Shown in pieces: positions 57,551-64,000 of a stretch of 64,000 nt of DNA. The notes below the pieces were generated by a model, which made no database searches, was not told the DNA's origin, and worked only from the letters and a program-made list of their open reading frames with translations. The translations under genes and the position numbers were made by a program. Within the stretch, counting starts at the first letter, position 1; each line of letters starts with the position of its first letter. The stretch lies in contig NZ_KE384101.1 in the NCBI RefSeq assembly GCF_000423885.1, positions 117,830-181,829 of the forward strand, given 5' to 3'. This DNA is from Thermomonas fusca DSM 15424. GTDB taxonomy: Bacteria > Pseudomonadota > Gammaproteobacteria > Xanthomonadales > Xanthomonadaceae.

Positions 57551-57994
57551 TCAAAGCGCCAGCGAATACCACTGGGTGGCGTCTTCCCGCCAGCCGGCGG
57601 CGATGTACAGCGCGCGCGCCGCCGCGTTGTCGCGGCTGGTTTCCAGCGAAATGCCGGCCGCCCCGTCTTCACGCGCGAACGCCGCGGCGGCGTCCAGCAG
57701 CGCGCGGGCCACGCCCCGGCGGCGCGCGCCGGCATCGACGTACAGGTCGTTGAGGATCCAGGTCTTTGCGGTGCGCACCGAGGAGAACATCGGATACAGC
57801 TGGACGAAGCCGACGGTTGCGCCCGCGCGCTTGGCCAGCAGCACGGTCGATTCGCCGAAGCGCAGGCGCTCGCGCAGCCATTGGCGTGCGAGCGCGGGGT
57901 CCGGCGGCTGGCCGTAGAACTGGCGGTAGGCGTCGAACAGTGCGGCCAGCGCATCGAGGTCGGCGGGGCCGGCGCGGGAAATCGAAATCGTCAT
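57551..57994 (-). CDS. GNAT-family N-acetyltransferase
   Basis: The 147-aa protein has the acetyl-CoA-binding motif A segment LYVDAGARRRGVARALLDAAAAFAR (Q/RxxGxG/A type) and DNAAARALYIAAGW near the C-terminus. Substrate unknown. It is preceded by prfA (64-nt gap) on the same strand and followed by the XRE-like gene after 75 nt. Confidence 0.88.
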   Translation of the reverse strand: MTISISRAGPADLDALAALFDAYRQFYGQPPDPALARQWLRERLRFGESTVLLAKRAGATVGFVQLYPMFSSVRTAKTWILNDLYVDAGARRRGVARALLDAAAAFAREDGAAGISLETSRDNAAARALYIAAGWREDATQWYSLAL

Positions 57995-58058
57995 GGGAAT
58001 CCCTTGTTCGTCGTGCCCGCGGCGGCGGGAATCCGGTGTGCTGGCCGTCGCCAGTGCC

Positions 58059-59147
58059 TCACGCCTCGCGCGCCAGCTGCGCCAAGGCCTCAGCCTGCTG
58101 TTCCTGCTGCAGGCGGAGGATCAGCGGGCCGAGGTCGCCTTCGAGGATGTTCGGCAGGTCGTACAGGGTCAGCCCTTCCACGCGGTGGTCGGTAATCCGG
58201 CCCTGCGGATAGCTGTAGGTGCGGATGCGCTGGCTGCGGTCGCCGCTGCCCACCTGCAGCTTGCGGTCGGCGGCGGTGGCGGCGGCGCGCTTTTCCAGCT
58301 CGGCCTCCACCAGCATCGCCTGCAGGCGCTTCATCGCCTTGTCGCGGTTGGCGTGCTGGCTGCGCTCGGTCTGCGACTCCACCACCACGCCGGTGGGCAC
58401 ATGGGTGATGCGGATCGCCGATTCGGTCTTGTTGACGTGCTGGCCGCCGGCGCCGGAGCTGCGGAAGGTGTCCACCTTCAGGTCGGCGGGATTGATGATG
58501 ATCTCGGTATCGCCGCTGCTCTCCAGCGCGATGATCGCCACCGTCGCCGCCGAGGTATGGATGCGGCCCTGCGATTCGGTGGCCGGCACCCGCTGCACGC
58601 GGTGGGTGCCGGATTCGTACTTCAGCTGCGCATAGGCACCGTTGCCTTCCACGCGGGCGATGATTTCCTTGTAGCCGCCGTGGTCGCCGGGGTTGGCCGA
58701 TTCCACCTCGACCCGCCATCCGCGGGTTTCCGCGTAGCGCGCGTACATGCGGAACAGGTCGCCGGCGAAGATCGCGGCCTCGTCACCGCCGGCACCGGCG
58801 CGCACTTCCAGGTACAGGCCGCCGTCGTCGCGTGCGTCCTTCGGCACCAGCTGGGCCAGCAGTTCGCCTTCCAGCTGGGCAAGCCGGGCGGTTGCAGCGG
58901 CGATCTCGTCGTCCGCCAGCTCGCGCAGTTCCGGGTCGTCGCGCATCGCCTGCGCCGCGGAAAGATCTTCGCGCGCCTGCGCCTCCGCGGCCAGCGCATC
59001 GGCCACCGGCTGCAGGCTGGCGAATTCGCGCGACAGCGCGCGGAAGCGCGCTTGGTCGGCGGCCACGGACGGATCGGCGAGCAGGCGCTCCACTTCCTCG
59101 CGTCGCTCCAGCAGCGCTTCCAGCTTGCGGCGCAGGGCGGGAGTCAT
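58059..59147 (-). CDS. prfA: Peptide chain release factor 1
   Basis: RF1 terminates translation at UAA and UAG. The 362-aa protein has the tripeptide-anticodon PxT motif as VPATES, identifying it as RF1 rather than RF2 (SPF), and the GGQ hydrolysis motif in SSGAGGQHVNKT. The C-terminal RSQRIRTYSYPQGRITDHR is typical. It overlaps the hemA stop by 4 nt. Its Gln is methylated by PrmC, encoded at 38866. Confidence 0.97.
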   Translation of the reverse strand: MTPALRRKLEALLERREEVERLLADPSVAADQARFRALSREFASLQPVADALAAEAQAREDLSAAQAMRDDPELRELADDEIAAATARLAQLEGELLAQLVPKDARDDGGLYLEVRAGAGGDEAAIFAGDLFRMYARYAETRGWRVEVESANPGDHGGYKEIIARVEGNGAYAQLKYESGTHRVQRVPATESQGRIHTSAATVAIIALESSGDTEIIINPADLKVDTFRSSGAGGQHVNKTESAIRITHVPTGVVVESQTERSQHANRDKAMKRLQAMLVEAELEKRAAATAADRKLQVGSGDRSQRIRTYSYPQGRITDHRVEGLTLYDLPNILEGDLGPLILRLQQEQQAEALAQLAREA

Positions 59148-60391
59148 GCGTCGGCGTCGCCCTTGCCGGCGGTGAACAGGCGGATCGCCGCCTCGCCGAG
59201 CGCGGCGTCCTCGCGCAGCGCGGCGCTGGGCGCGTGCAGCAGCTTGTTGGTCAGGGTGTGCGCCAGCAGGTCCAGCACCTCCGCCGGATCGCGGCCGGCG
59301 GCAAGCTGCGCGCGCGCCTTCGCCAGCGCCTGCGCCTGCACCGCCTGGCCGTGCTCGCGCAGGCGGCGCAGCGGGGCCGCTGCATCGCCCTGGCCGAGTG
59401 CGGAAATGAAGCGTGAAGCGTGCACCTCGATGATCGCCTCGGCCTGCTCGGCGGCGTTGCGCCGGGCGGCGCGGTTGTCCTCGATCGCCCGCTCCAGGTC
59501 ATCGACCGTGTACAGGAAGACGTCGCGCAGGGTGGCGACGTCCTCGGCGATGTCGCGCGGCACCGCCAGGTCCAGCAGCAGCATCGGCCGGTGCCTGCGC
59601 GAGCGCAGCGCCTGCTCGACCTGGGCGCGCTGGAGGATCGGCTGGCGTGCGGCAGTGGCGGAAATGACGATGTCGGCTTCGGCCAGGTGGCGATCCAGTT
59701 CCTCCAGCGGCAGTGCGAAGCCGCCGTGGCGCCGGGCCAGGTCCTGCGCGTGGGCGAGCGTGCGGTTGGCGATCAACAGCCGGCGCACCTTGCCGGCCAC
59801 CAGGTGGCGGGCGGCCAGTTCGATAGTCTCGCCGGCGCCGATCAGCAGCACGTCCGATTCATCCAGCCGCGCGAACGATTCCTGCGCCAGCCGCACCGCG
59901 GTGGAGGCGACGCTGACCGGGTTGCGCCCGATGGTGGTTTCGGTGCGCGCGCGCTTGGCGGTGGCGAAGGCCTGCTGGAACGCGCGGTCGAGCGGGCCGC
60001 CGAGGCTGCCGGCATCGCGCGCATCGTTCCAGGCCTGCTTGACCTGGCCGAGGATCTGCGGCTCGCCCAATACCAGTGAATCCAGCCCGGTCGCGACCCG
60101 GAACAGGTGGCGCACTGCATCGGCCTCGTCGTGCCGGTACAGGTAGGCATGCAGGTCGTCGCCGGCGCGCTGCTGGCCGGCCAGCCAGTTGGCCAGCGCG
60201 TCGGGGCCGTTGTCGCTGCGGGCGTACAGCTCGGTGCGGTTGCAGGTCGACAGCAGCACCGCTTCCTGCACGCCGGCCTGTGCACGCAGCGACGCCAACG
60301 CCTGCCGCAGCGTATCCGGGCCGAACGCCACCGTTTCGCGCAGGGAAACCGGCGCGGTCTGGTGGTTGATGCCGAGGACATACAGGCTCAT
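59144..60391 (-). CDS. hemA: Glutamyl-tRNA reductase
   Basis: HemA reduces glutamyl-tRNA-Glu to glutamate-1-semialdehyde, the first step of haem synthesis. The 415-aa protein has the catalytic Cys50 in LLSTCNRTELYA, GLDSLVLGEPQILGQVK, the NADPH-binding LLIGAGETIELAARHL and a C-terminal dimerisation domain. TACAAT on the minus strand at 60470-60465 is a candidate -10 with a leader of about 70 nt. The hemA-prfA order is common in gammaproteobacteria. Confidence 0.96.
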   Translation of the reverse strand: MSLYVLGINHQTAPVSLRETVAFGPDTLRQALASLRAQAGVQEAVLLSTCNRTELYARSDNGPDALANWLAGQQRAGDDLHAYLYRHDEADAVRHLFRVATGLDSLVLGEPQILGQVKQAWNDARDAGSLGGPLDRAFQQAFATAKRARTETTIGRNPVSVASTAVRLAQESFARLDESDVLLIGAGETIELAARHLVAGKVRRLLIANRTLAHAQDLARRHGGFALPLEELDRHLAEADIVISATAARQPILQRAQVEQALRSRRHRPMLLLDLAVPRDIAEDVATLRDVFLYTVDDLERAIEDNRAARRNAAEQAEAIIEVHASRFISALGQGDAAAPLRRLREHGQAVQAQALAKARAQLAAGRDPAEVLDLLAHTLTNKLLHAPSAALREDAALGEAAIRLFTAGKGDADA

Positions 60392-60482
60392 GGGGCGTGG
60401 CGATGGCTGTGGTGCGCGACGAATTCGTTCAGTTGCCTGCGCTAAGCTGCGGGCCCGACCGCCAATTGTACCGGCCCTTGCC

Positions 60483-62171
60483 ATGCCCAATCCGCAACGC
60501 TCCGGTCCGCGCCCGTTCCCACTGGTTGCGCTGCTGGCCGCGCTGCTGGCCTGCACCGCGGTGGTAGCCGGCAATCCGGCTGCAGCGCAGACCCGGGTGG
60601 ATCCGCTGGAAGCCAGCCTGGCCGGCGAATTCGCGCTGCAGGGCGGGCTGCTGCCGGAGGCGGCGCGACACTATCTGGATGCCGCGCGCGCCGCGCAGGA
60701 CCCGGTGCTGGCCGAGCGGGCCACCCGCATCGCCCTGCTGGCCGATGAGGACGCGCTGGCGCGTGAGGCGTACGACACCTGGCAGGCGCTGGCGCCGCAA
60801 CCAAGCCTGGAGGCGCGGATGGTGGCCGCCAGCCTGGCCCTGCGCGCTGGCGACAAGCGCGCGGCGCGGCGCGAACTGCGCGCGCTGCTGGCCGAGCCCG
60901 ATGGCTGGCGCCCGGCGCTGACCGCTCTGGTTGGCGCGGTCGGGCGCCGGCAGGCGCTGGTGGTGGCGATGCTTGAGGAGATCGTGGCCCGCGACGCCCT
61001 GCCGCACCAGCTGCAGGCCTGGCTGGGTTTCGGCGGGCTGGCGCAGCGGCTGGAGCAGCCGAAGCTGGTGGATCGCATCGTCCAGCAGGTGGTGGCGCGC
61101 TTCCCCGGCGAGCCGCGCGTGGCCCTGCTGCGGGCGCAGCTGCTGCGTGAAGGCGGCAAGCTGGAAGAGGCCCGCGCCGCGTTGGCTGCGCTGGGCGAGC
61201 CGGCGCAGCTGCCGCCGACCCTGCGCTGGGCGCTGGCCGGCGAATACGATGCGCTGAGCGATCCCGGCAAGGCCGCGCAGGTGCTGGCGCTGGGTGCGCA
61301 GGATGAAGCCATGTACGCCCGCCGTGCGGCGCTGCTGGACAAGGCCGGCGACAAGGCCGGCCTGACCGCGCTGTACGAGGAGCTCAAGCGCGGCGCGACC
61401 ACGCCCAATCCGATGCGGCGGCTGCTGCTGGGCCAGCTGGCGGAACTGCTGGAGCGCCACGACGAGGCGCTGACTTGGTATGCCAAGGTGCCGGGCGAAC
61501 GGATGCAGGGCGCCGCCCGCCTGCGTGCCGCCAACGTGTTGCACGCGATGGGTCGGCCCGCGCAGGCATTCGAGGCCCTGCGCGCGCTGCAGGCCGACCC
61601 CGAGCTTACCGACGACAACCGTCGCGACGGTTACCTGCTGGAGGCGGAGCTGCGCCAGAAGGCCAGGGACGCCAACGGCGAGCAGGAGGCCTACGCGCGT
61701 GGCCTGGCGGCGTTCCCGGACGACCCGGCGCTGCTCTACGCCCGCGGCCTGATGTGGGAGCGGCTGGACCAGATCGGCAAGGCCGAAGCGGACCTGCGCC
61801 GCCTGCTGGTGATCGACCCGGACAACGTCGCCGCGCTCAACGCGCTGGGCTATACCCTCGCCGATCGCACCGACCGCTATCGCGAGGCGCTGGAACTGAT
61901 CGACCGCGCGCGCGTGGCCGAGCCGGGCAACGCCGCCATCATCGACAGCTATGGCTGGGTGTTGTTCCGGTTGGGCAAGGCCCGCGCCGCGCTGGACCAC
62001 CTACGCCACGCCTACGCGCTGCAACAGGACCCCGACATCGCCAGCCATCTCGGCCAGGTGCTGTGGGTGCTGGGCCGCAAGGAGGAGGCGCGCAAGTATT
62101 TCGACGATGCGCGCCGTCTCGATCCGGACAACCGTTCGCTGCAGCGCGCGCTGCAGGAGACCGGGGCATGA
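60483..62171 (+). CDS. Periplasmic TPR-repeat protein
   Basis: The 562-aa precursor starts with a signal-like helix (LVALLAALLACTAVVAGNPAAAQ) and consists of tetratricopeptide repeats. Clear units are near residues 45-110 and in the last 150 residues (ALNALGYTLADRTDRYREALELIDRARVAEPGNAAIIDSYGWVLFRLGKARAALDHLRHAY, HLGQVLWVLGRKEEARKYFDDAR). Such proteins in this position beside lolB are known in many proteobacteria, with possible roles in envelope assembly. It overlaps lolB by 4 nt. Confidence 0.85.
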   Translation: MPNPQRSGPRPFPLVALLAALLACTAVVAGNPAAAQTRVDPLEASLAGEFALQGGLLPEAARHYLDAARAAQDPVLAERATRIALLADEDALAREAYDTWQALAPQPSLEARMVAASLALRAGDKRAARRELRALLAEPDGWRPALTALVGAVGRRQALVVAMLEEIVARDALPHQLQAWLGFGGLAQRLEQPKLVDRIVQQVVARFPGEPRVALLRAQLLREGGKLEEARAALAALGEPAQLPPTLRWALAGEYDALSDPGKAAQVLALGAQDEAMYARRAALLDKAGDKAGLTALYEELKRGATTPNPMRRLLLGQLAELLERHDEALTWYAKVPGERMQGAARLRAANVLHAMGRPAQAFEALRALQADPELTDDNRRDGYLLEAELRQKARDANGEQEAYARGLAAFPDDPALLYARGLMWERLDQIGKAEADLRRLLVIDPDNVAALNALGYTLADRTDRYREALELIDRARVAEPGNAAIIDSYGWVLFRLGKARAALDHLRHAYALQQDPDIASHLGQVLWVLGRKEEARKYFDDARRLDPDNRSLQRALQETGA

Positions 62172-62800
62172 GGCCAGCGGCGGGCGCGCTGCTGGCGCTG
62201 GCGCTGGCAGGCTGCGCGACGCTGCCGCGGCCAGTGGCGAGCGGCGATGTGCTTGCCGGCGACGCCGCCCAGCGCGTGCGCACGGCTGCACTGGGGCTGG
62301 CCGGCGGTGACTGCGCCGCACCCGCCTGGTCGCTGGTCGGCAGAGTGGCGCTGTCCAATGGCCGGCAGGGTGGCAGCGGCCGGATCGAATGGACGCAGGC
62401 GGCGGGCGCGCAGCGCCTGCAGCTGTCGGCGCCGGTGACGCGGCAGAGCTGGGTGCTGGAGGTCGATGGTGGTGGCGCCGTGCTGCAGGGCGTGGCCGAA
62501 ACGCCGCTGCGCGATTCCGATCCCGCGCGGCTATTGCGCGAGGCCACCGGCTGGGACATCCCGGTGGCTGCGCTTGGCTGCTGGGTGCGCGGCGCGGCCG
62601 CCGCCGCGGCAGGGCTTGGCCCGGCGCGGATCGCCTACGGGCTTGACCTGCTGCCGCGGCGGATCGAGCAGGGCGGCTGGACGGTGGAATACGACGGCTG
62701 GAATGCCGATGCCGGCGGTCTGCCGCTGCCGGGGAAGGTCGAGGCTCGCCGGGGCGAGGATCGCGTGCGGCTGGTTATCGACCAGTGGGCGGCGGAATGA
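62168..62800 (+). CDS. lolB: Outer-membrane lipoprotein insertase LolB
   Basis: LolB accepts lipoproteins from LolA and inserts them into the outer membrane. The 210-aa protein has the lipobox LALALAGCAT and the LolB fold sequences WSLVGRVALSNGRQGGSGRIEWTQ, RQSWVLEVDGGGAVLQG, REATGWDIPVAALGCWVRG and WTVEYDGWN. The start overlaps the TPR gene and the end overlaps ispE by 4 nt. The lolB-ispE-prs order is typical of gammaproteobacteria. Confidence 0.93.
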   Translation: MRPAAGALLALALAGCATLPRPVASGDVLAGDAAQRVRTAALGLAGGDCAAPAWSLVGRVALSNGRQGGSGRIEWTQAAGAQRLQLSAPVTRQSWVLEVDGGGAVLQGVAETPLRDSDPARLLREATGWDIPVAALGCWVRGAAAAAAGLGPARIAYGLDLLPRRIEQGGWTVEYDGWNADAGGLPLPGKVEARRGEDRVRLVIDQWAAE

Positions 62801-63684
62801 CCGGTTTCACCACGGCCGAGGGCTGGAGCGCCTGGCCAGCGCCAGCCAAGCTCAACCTGTTCCTGCACATCACCGGCCGGCGCGCCGACGGCTACCACCA
62901 GCTGCAGACCGTGTTCCGGCTGCTGGACTGGGGCGATACGGTTCACCTGCGCCCACGCGCCGACGGCGTGATCGCCCGCATCGGTGGGGGCGCCAGCGGC
63001 GTCGCGGAGGTGGACGACCTGATGGTGCGTGCCGCCATTCTGCTGAAAAATGCGTGTAAATGCCTGCAAGGTGCTGACATCGGCATTGAAAAGCGCATTC
63101 CGATGGGGGGTGGGTTCGGCGGCGGCTCGTCGGATGCGGCCAGCGTGCTGGTCGGCTTGAACTGCCTGTGGGGCCTGGGCCTGGGCGAAGCCCGACTGGC
63201 CGAACTCGGGCAGGCGCTGGGCGCGGACGTGCCGGTGTTCGTGCGCGGCCGCAACGCCTGGGCGGAAGGTATCGGCGAACGTCTGGAGCCGATCCGGTTG
63301 CCGCCGGCCTGGTACCTGCTGGCCTCGCCCGGCGTGCATGCCGCCACCGCGGCATTGTTCCAAGCCGCTGATTTGACGCGCGATGCGCCACCCGTGACAA
63401 TAGCGGGCTTCCTTTCCGGAGCTGTGCTCGGCAATGCGTTCGAGCCGGTGCTGCGTTGCCGCGAACCGGCCGTCGAGGCTGTGTTCGAGGCGCTTTCGCG
63501 CGTCGGCACGCCGCGTCTGACGGGCTCGGGCAGCGGCTGTTTCGTGGAATTCGCGGATCGCGGTTCCGCCGAAACGGCGCTGGCGGCGCTGCCGGCGGGC
63601 CTGCTCTCCTCGGGCACGTCCGCCTGGCTGGCGCGCGGCGCGGAACGGTCGCCGCTGCTGGATGCAGTGGAGCAGCATCTCTAG
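62797..63684 (+). CDS. ispE: 4-diphosphocytidyl-2-C-methyl-D-erythritol kinase
   Basis: IspE phosphorylates CDP-ME in the MEP isoprenoid pathway. The 295-aa GHMP kinase has PAPAKLNLFLHITGRRADGYHQLQTVF, the ATP-binding PMGGGFGGGSSDAASVL, and the C-terminal motif LTGSGSGCFVEF. Unusually, its stop codon TAG (63682-63684) shares two bases with the 5' end of the tRNA-Gln gene. Confidence 0.96.
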   Translation: MTGFTTAEGWSAWPAPAKLNLFLHITGRRADGYHQLQTVFRLLDWGDTVHLRPRADGVIARIGGGASGVAEVDDLMVRAAILLKNACKCLQGADIGIEKRIPMGGGFGGGSSDAASVLVGLNCLWGLGLGEARLAELGQALGADVPVFVRGRNAWAEGIGERLEPIRLPPAWYLLASPGVHAATAALFQAADLTRDAPPVTIAGFLSGAVLGNAFEPVLRCREPAVEAVFEALSRVGTPRLTGSGSGCFVEFADRGSAETALAALPAGLLSSGTSAWLARGAERSPLLDAVEQHL

Positions 63685-63758
63685 GGGCGTCGCCAAGTGG
63701 TTAAGGCACCGGGTTTTGATCCCGGCACTCGTAGGTTCGAATCCTTCCGCCCCTGCCA
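63683..63758 (+). tRNA. tRNA-Gln (anticodon TTG)
   Basis: The 76-nt cloverleaf has a 7-bp acceptor stem (AGGGGCG / CGCCCCT), anticodon stem CCGGG/CCCGG with the loop TTTTGAT (anticodon TTG at 63716-63718), a T-arm with GGTTCGAATCC, discriminator G and an encoded CCA end. The first two bases overlap the ispE stop codon. It reads CAA glutamine codons (with wobble to CAG); GlnS is encoded at 31993. Confidence 0.97.
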
Positions 63759-63805
63759 ACCTGCGCAATCGCGCGCCCATCGCCTCCCCCAACGCGGCCA
63801 CCAAA

Positions 63806-64000
63806 ATGCAAGACAACCCCAACTTGCTGGTTTTCTCGGGCAATGCCAACAAGCCGCTGGCCGACGCGGTCTGCCGCGAACTGGGCGTGCGCCCGGGCAA
63901 GGCCCTGGTCAGCCGCTTCTCCGACGGCGAAGTGCAGGTGGAGATCGAGGAAAGCGTGCGCCGGCAGGAGGTCTACGTCATCCAGCCGACCAACGCGCCG
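63806..64000 (+). CDS. prs: Ribose-phosphate pyrophosphokinase (3' end missing)
   Basis: Prs makes PRPP for nucleotide, histidine and tryptophan synthesis. The visible 65 residues (MQDNPNLLVFSGNANKPLADAVCREL, then GKALVSRFSDGEVQVEIEESVRRQEVYVIQPT) are the classic N-terminus. The gene continues beyond the window. It starts 47 nt after the tRNA-Gln, with no clear ribosome binding site, and may be read through from ispE and the tRNA. Confidence 0.95.
   Translation, partial: MQDNPNLLVFSGNANKPLADAVCRELGVRPGKALVSRFSDGEVQVEIEESVRRQEVYVIQPTNAP

Noticed and set aside
1..64000. Insertion sequences, prophage genes, integrase or toxin-antitoxin pairs
   Set aside because: None was seen. Genes are densely packed housekeeping genes with uniform high GC.

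Overview
The window looks like chromosomal core DNA of a high-GC gammaproteobacterium of the Xanthomonadaceae/Lysobacteraceae (Xanthomonas, Lysobacter, Luteimonas or Thermomonas relatives). The evidence is the gene content and order: a Chp-type pilus chemotaxis end beside rsmE-bioA, lgt-thyA-folA next to apaH-apaG-ksgA-pdxA-surA-lptD, an ahpC-ahpF-oxyR locus, split pntAA/pntAB/pntB, and hemA-prfA divergent from lolB-ispE-tRNA-Gln-prs. Genus is inference. No insertion sequence, prophage, integrase or CRISPR array was seen, and coding density is very high.

Layout. 1-4602: 3' part of a Chp-type pilus chemosensory operon (hybrid CheA with a long Ala/Glu/Arg repeat, a CheB-like protein without its catalytic residues, a CheW-like protein). 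4639-9724: rsmE, bioA, nudE, cysQ, mazG and two small membrane proteins. 9826-14870: response regulator, a short sensorless histidine kinase and a MacAB-type efflux system. 15069-18444: dgkA, terC, lgt, thyA, folA. 18429-25649 (minus): lptD-surA-pdxA-csaA-ksgA-apaG-apaH, for outer-membrane biogenesis, B6 synthesis, rRNA methylation and Ap4A hydrolysis. 25751-27869 (minus): deacetylase-like protein, cobalamin adenosyltransferase, membrane protein. 27912-30343: two ubiquinone hydroxylases. 30365-33738 (minus): glnS, a deaminase, rlmM. 33846-35023: DUF2007 protein and EamA transporter. 35051-38676 (minus): ahpC-ahpF-VOC-oxyR with a clear OxyR box. 38866-42862: prmC, pip, Nudix, exonuclease, nitroreductase. 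42934-47306: transhydrogenase genes with an opposed ECF sigma operon lodged between pntAA and pntAB. 47272-56363: sufT, a secreted M4 protease, asparaginase-domain protein, TPR-sulfotransferase, wrbA, yihY, a TlpA-like lipoprotein, acylphosphatase. 56370-64000: ppk2, a small regulator, GNAT, prfA, hemA, TPR protein, lolB, ispE, tRNA-Gln and the start of prs.

The most interesting signals are: a pseudoenzyme form of ChpB; a 33-residue tandem repeat in ChpA; seven genes whose -10 hexamer lies exactly 6 nt before the ATG with no Shine-Dalgarno, which points to leaderless mRNAs; a pair of overlapping hairpins between ahpC and ahpF; and the split pnt locus. Most genes are ordinary core genes and are called from recognised motifs. 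Promoter, hairpin and operator calls are by eye and less certain.
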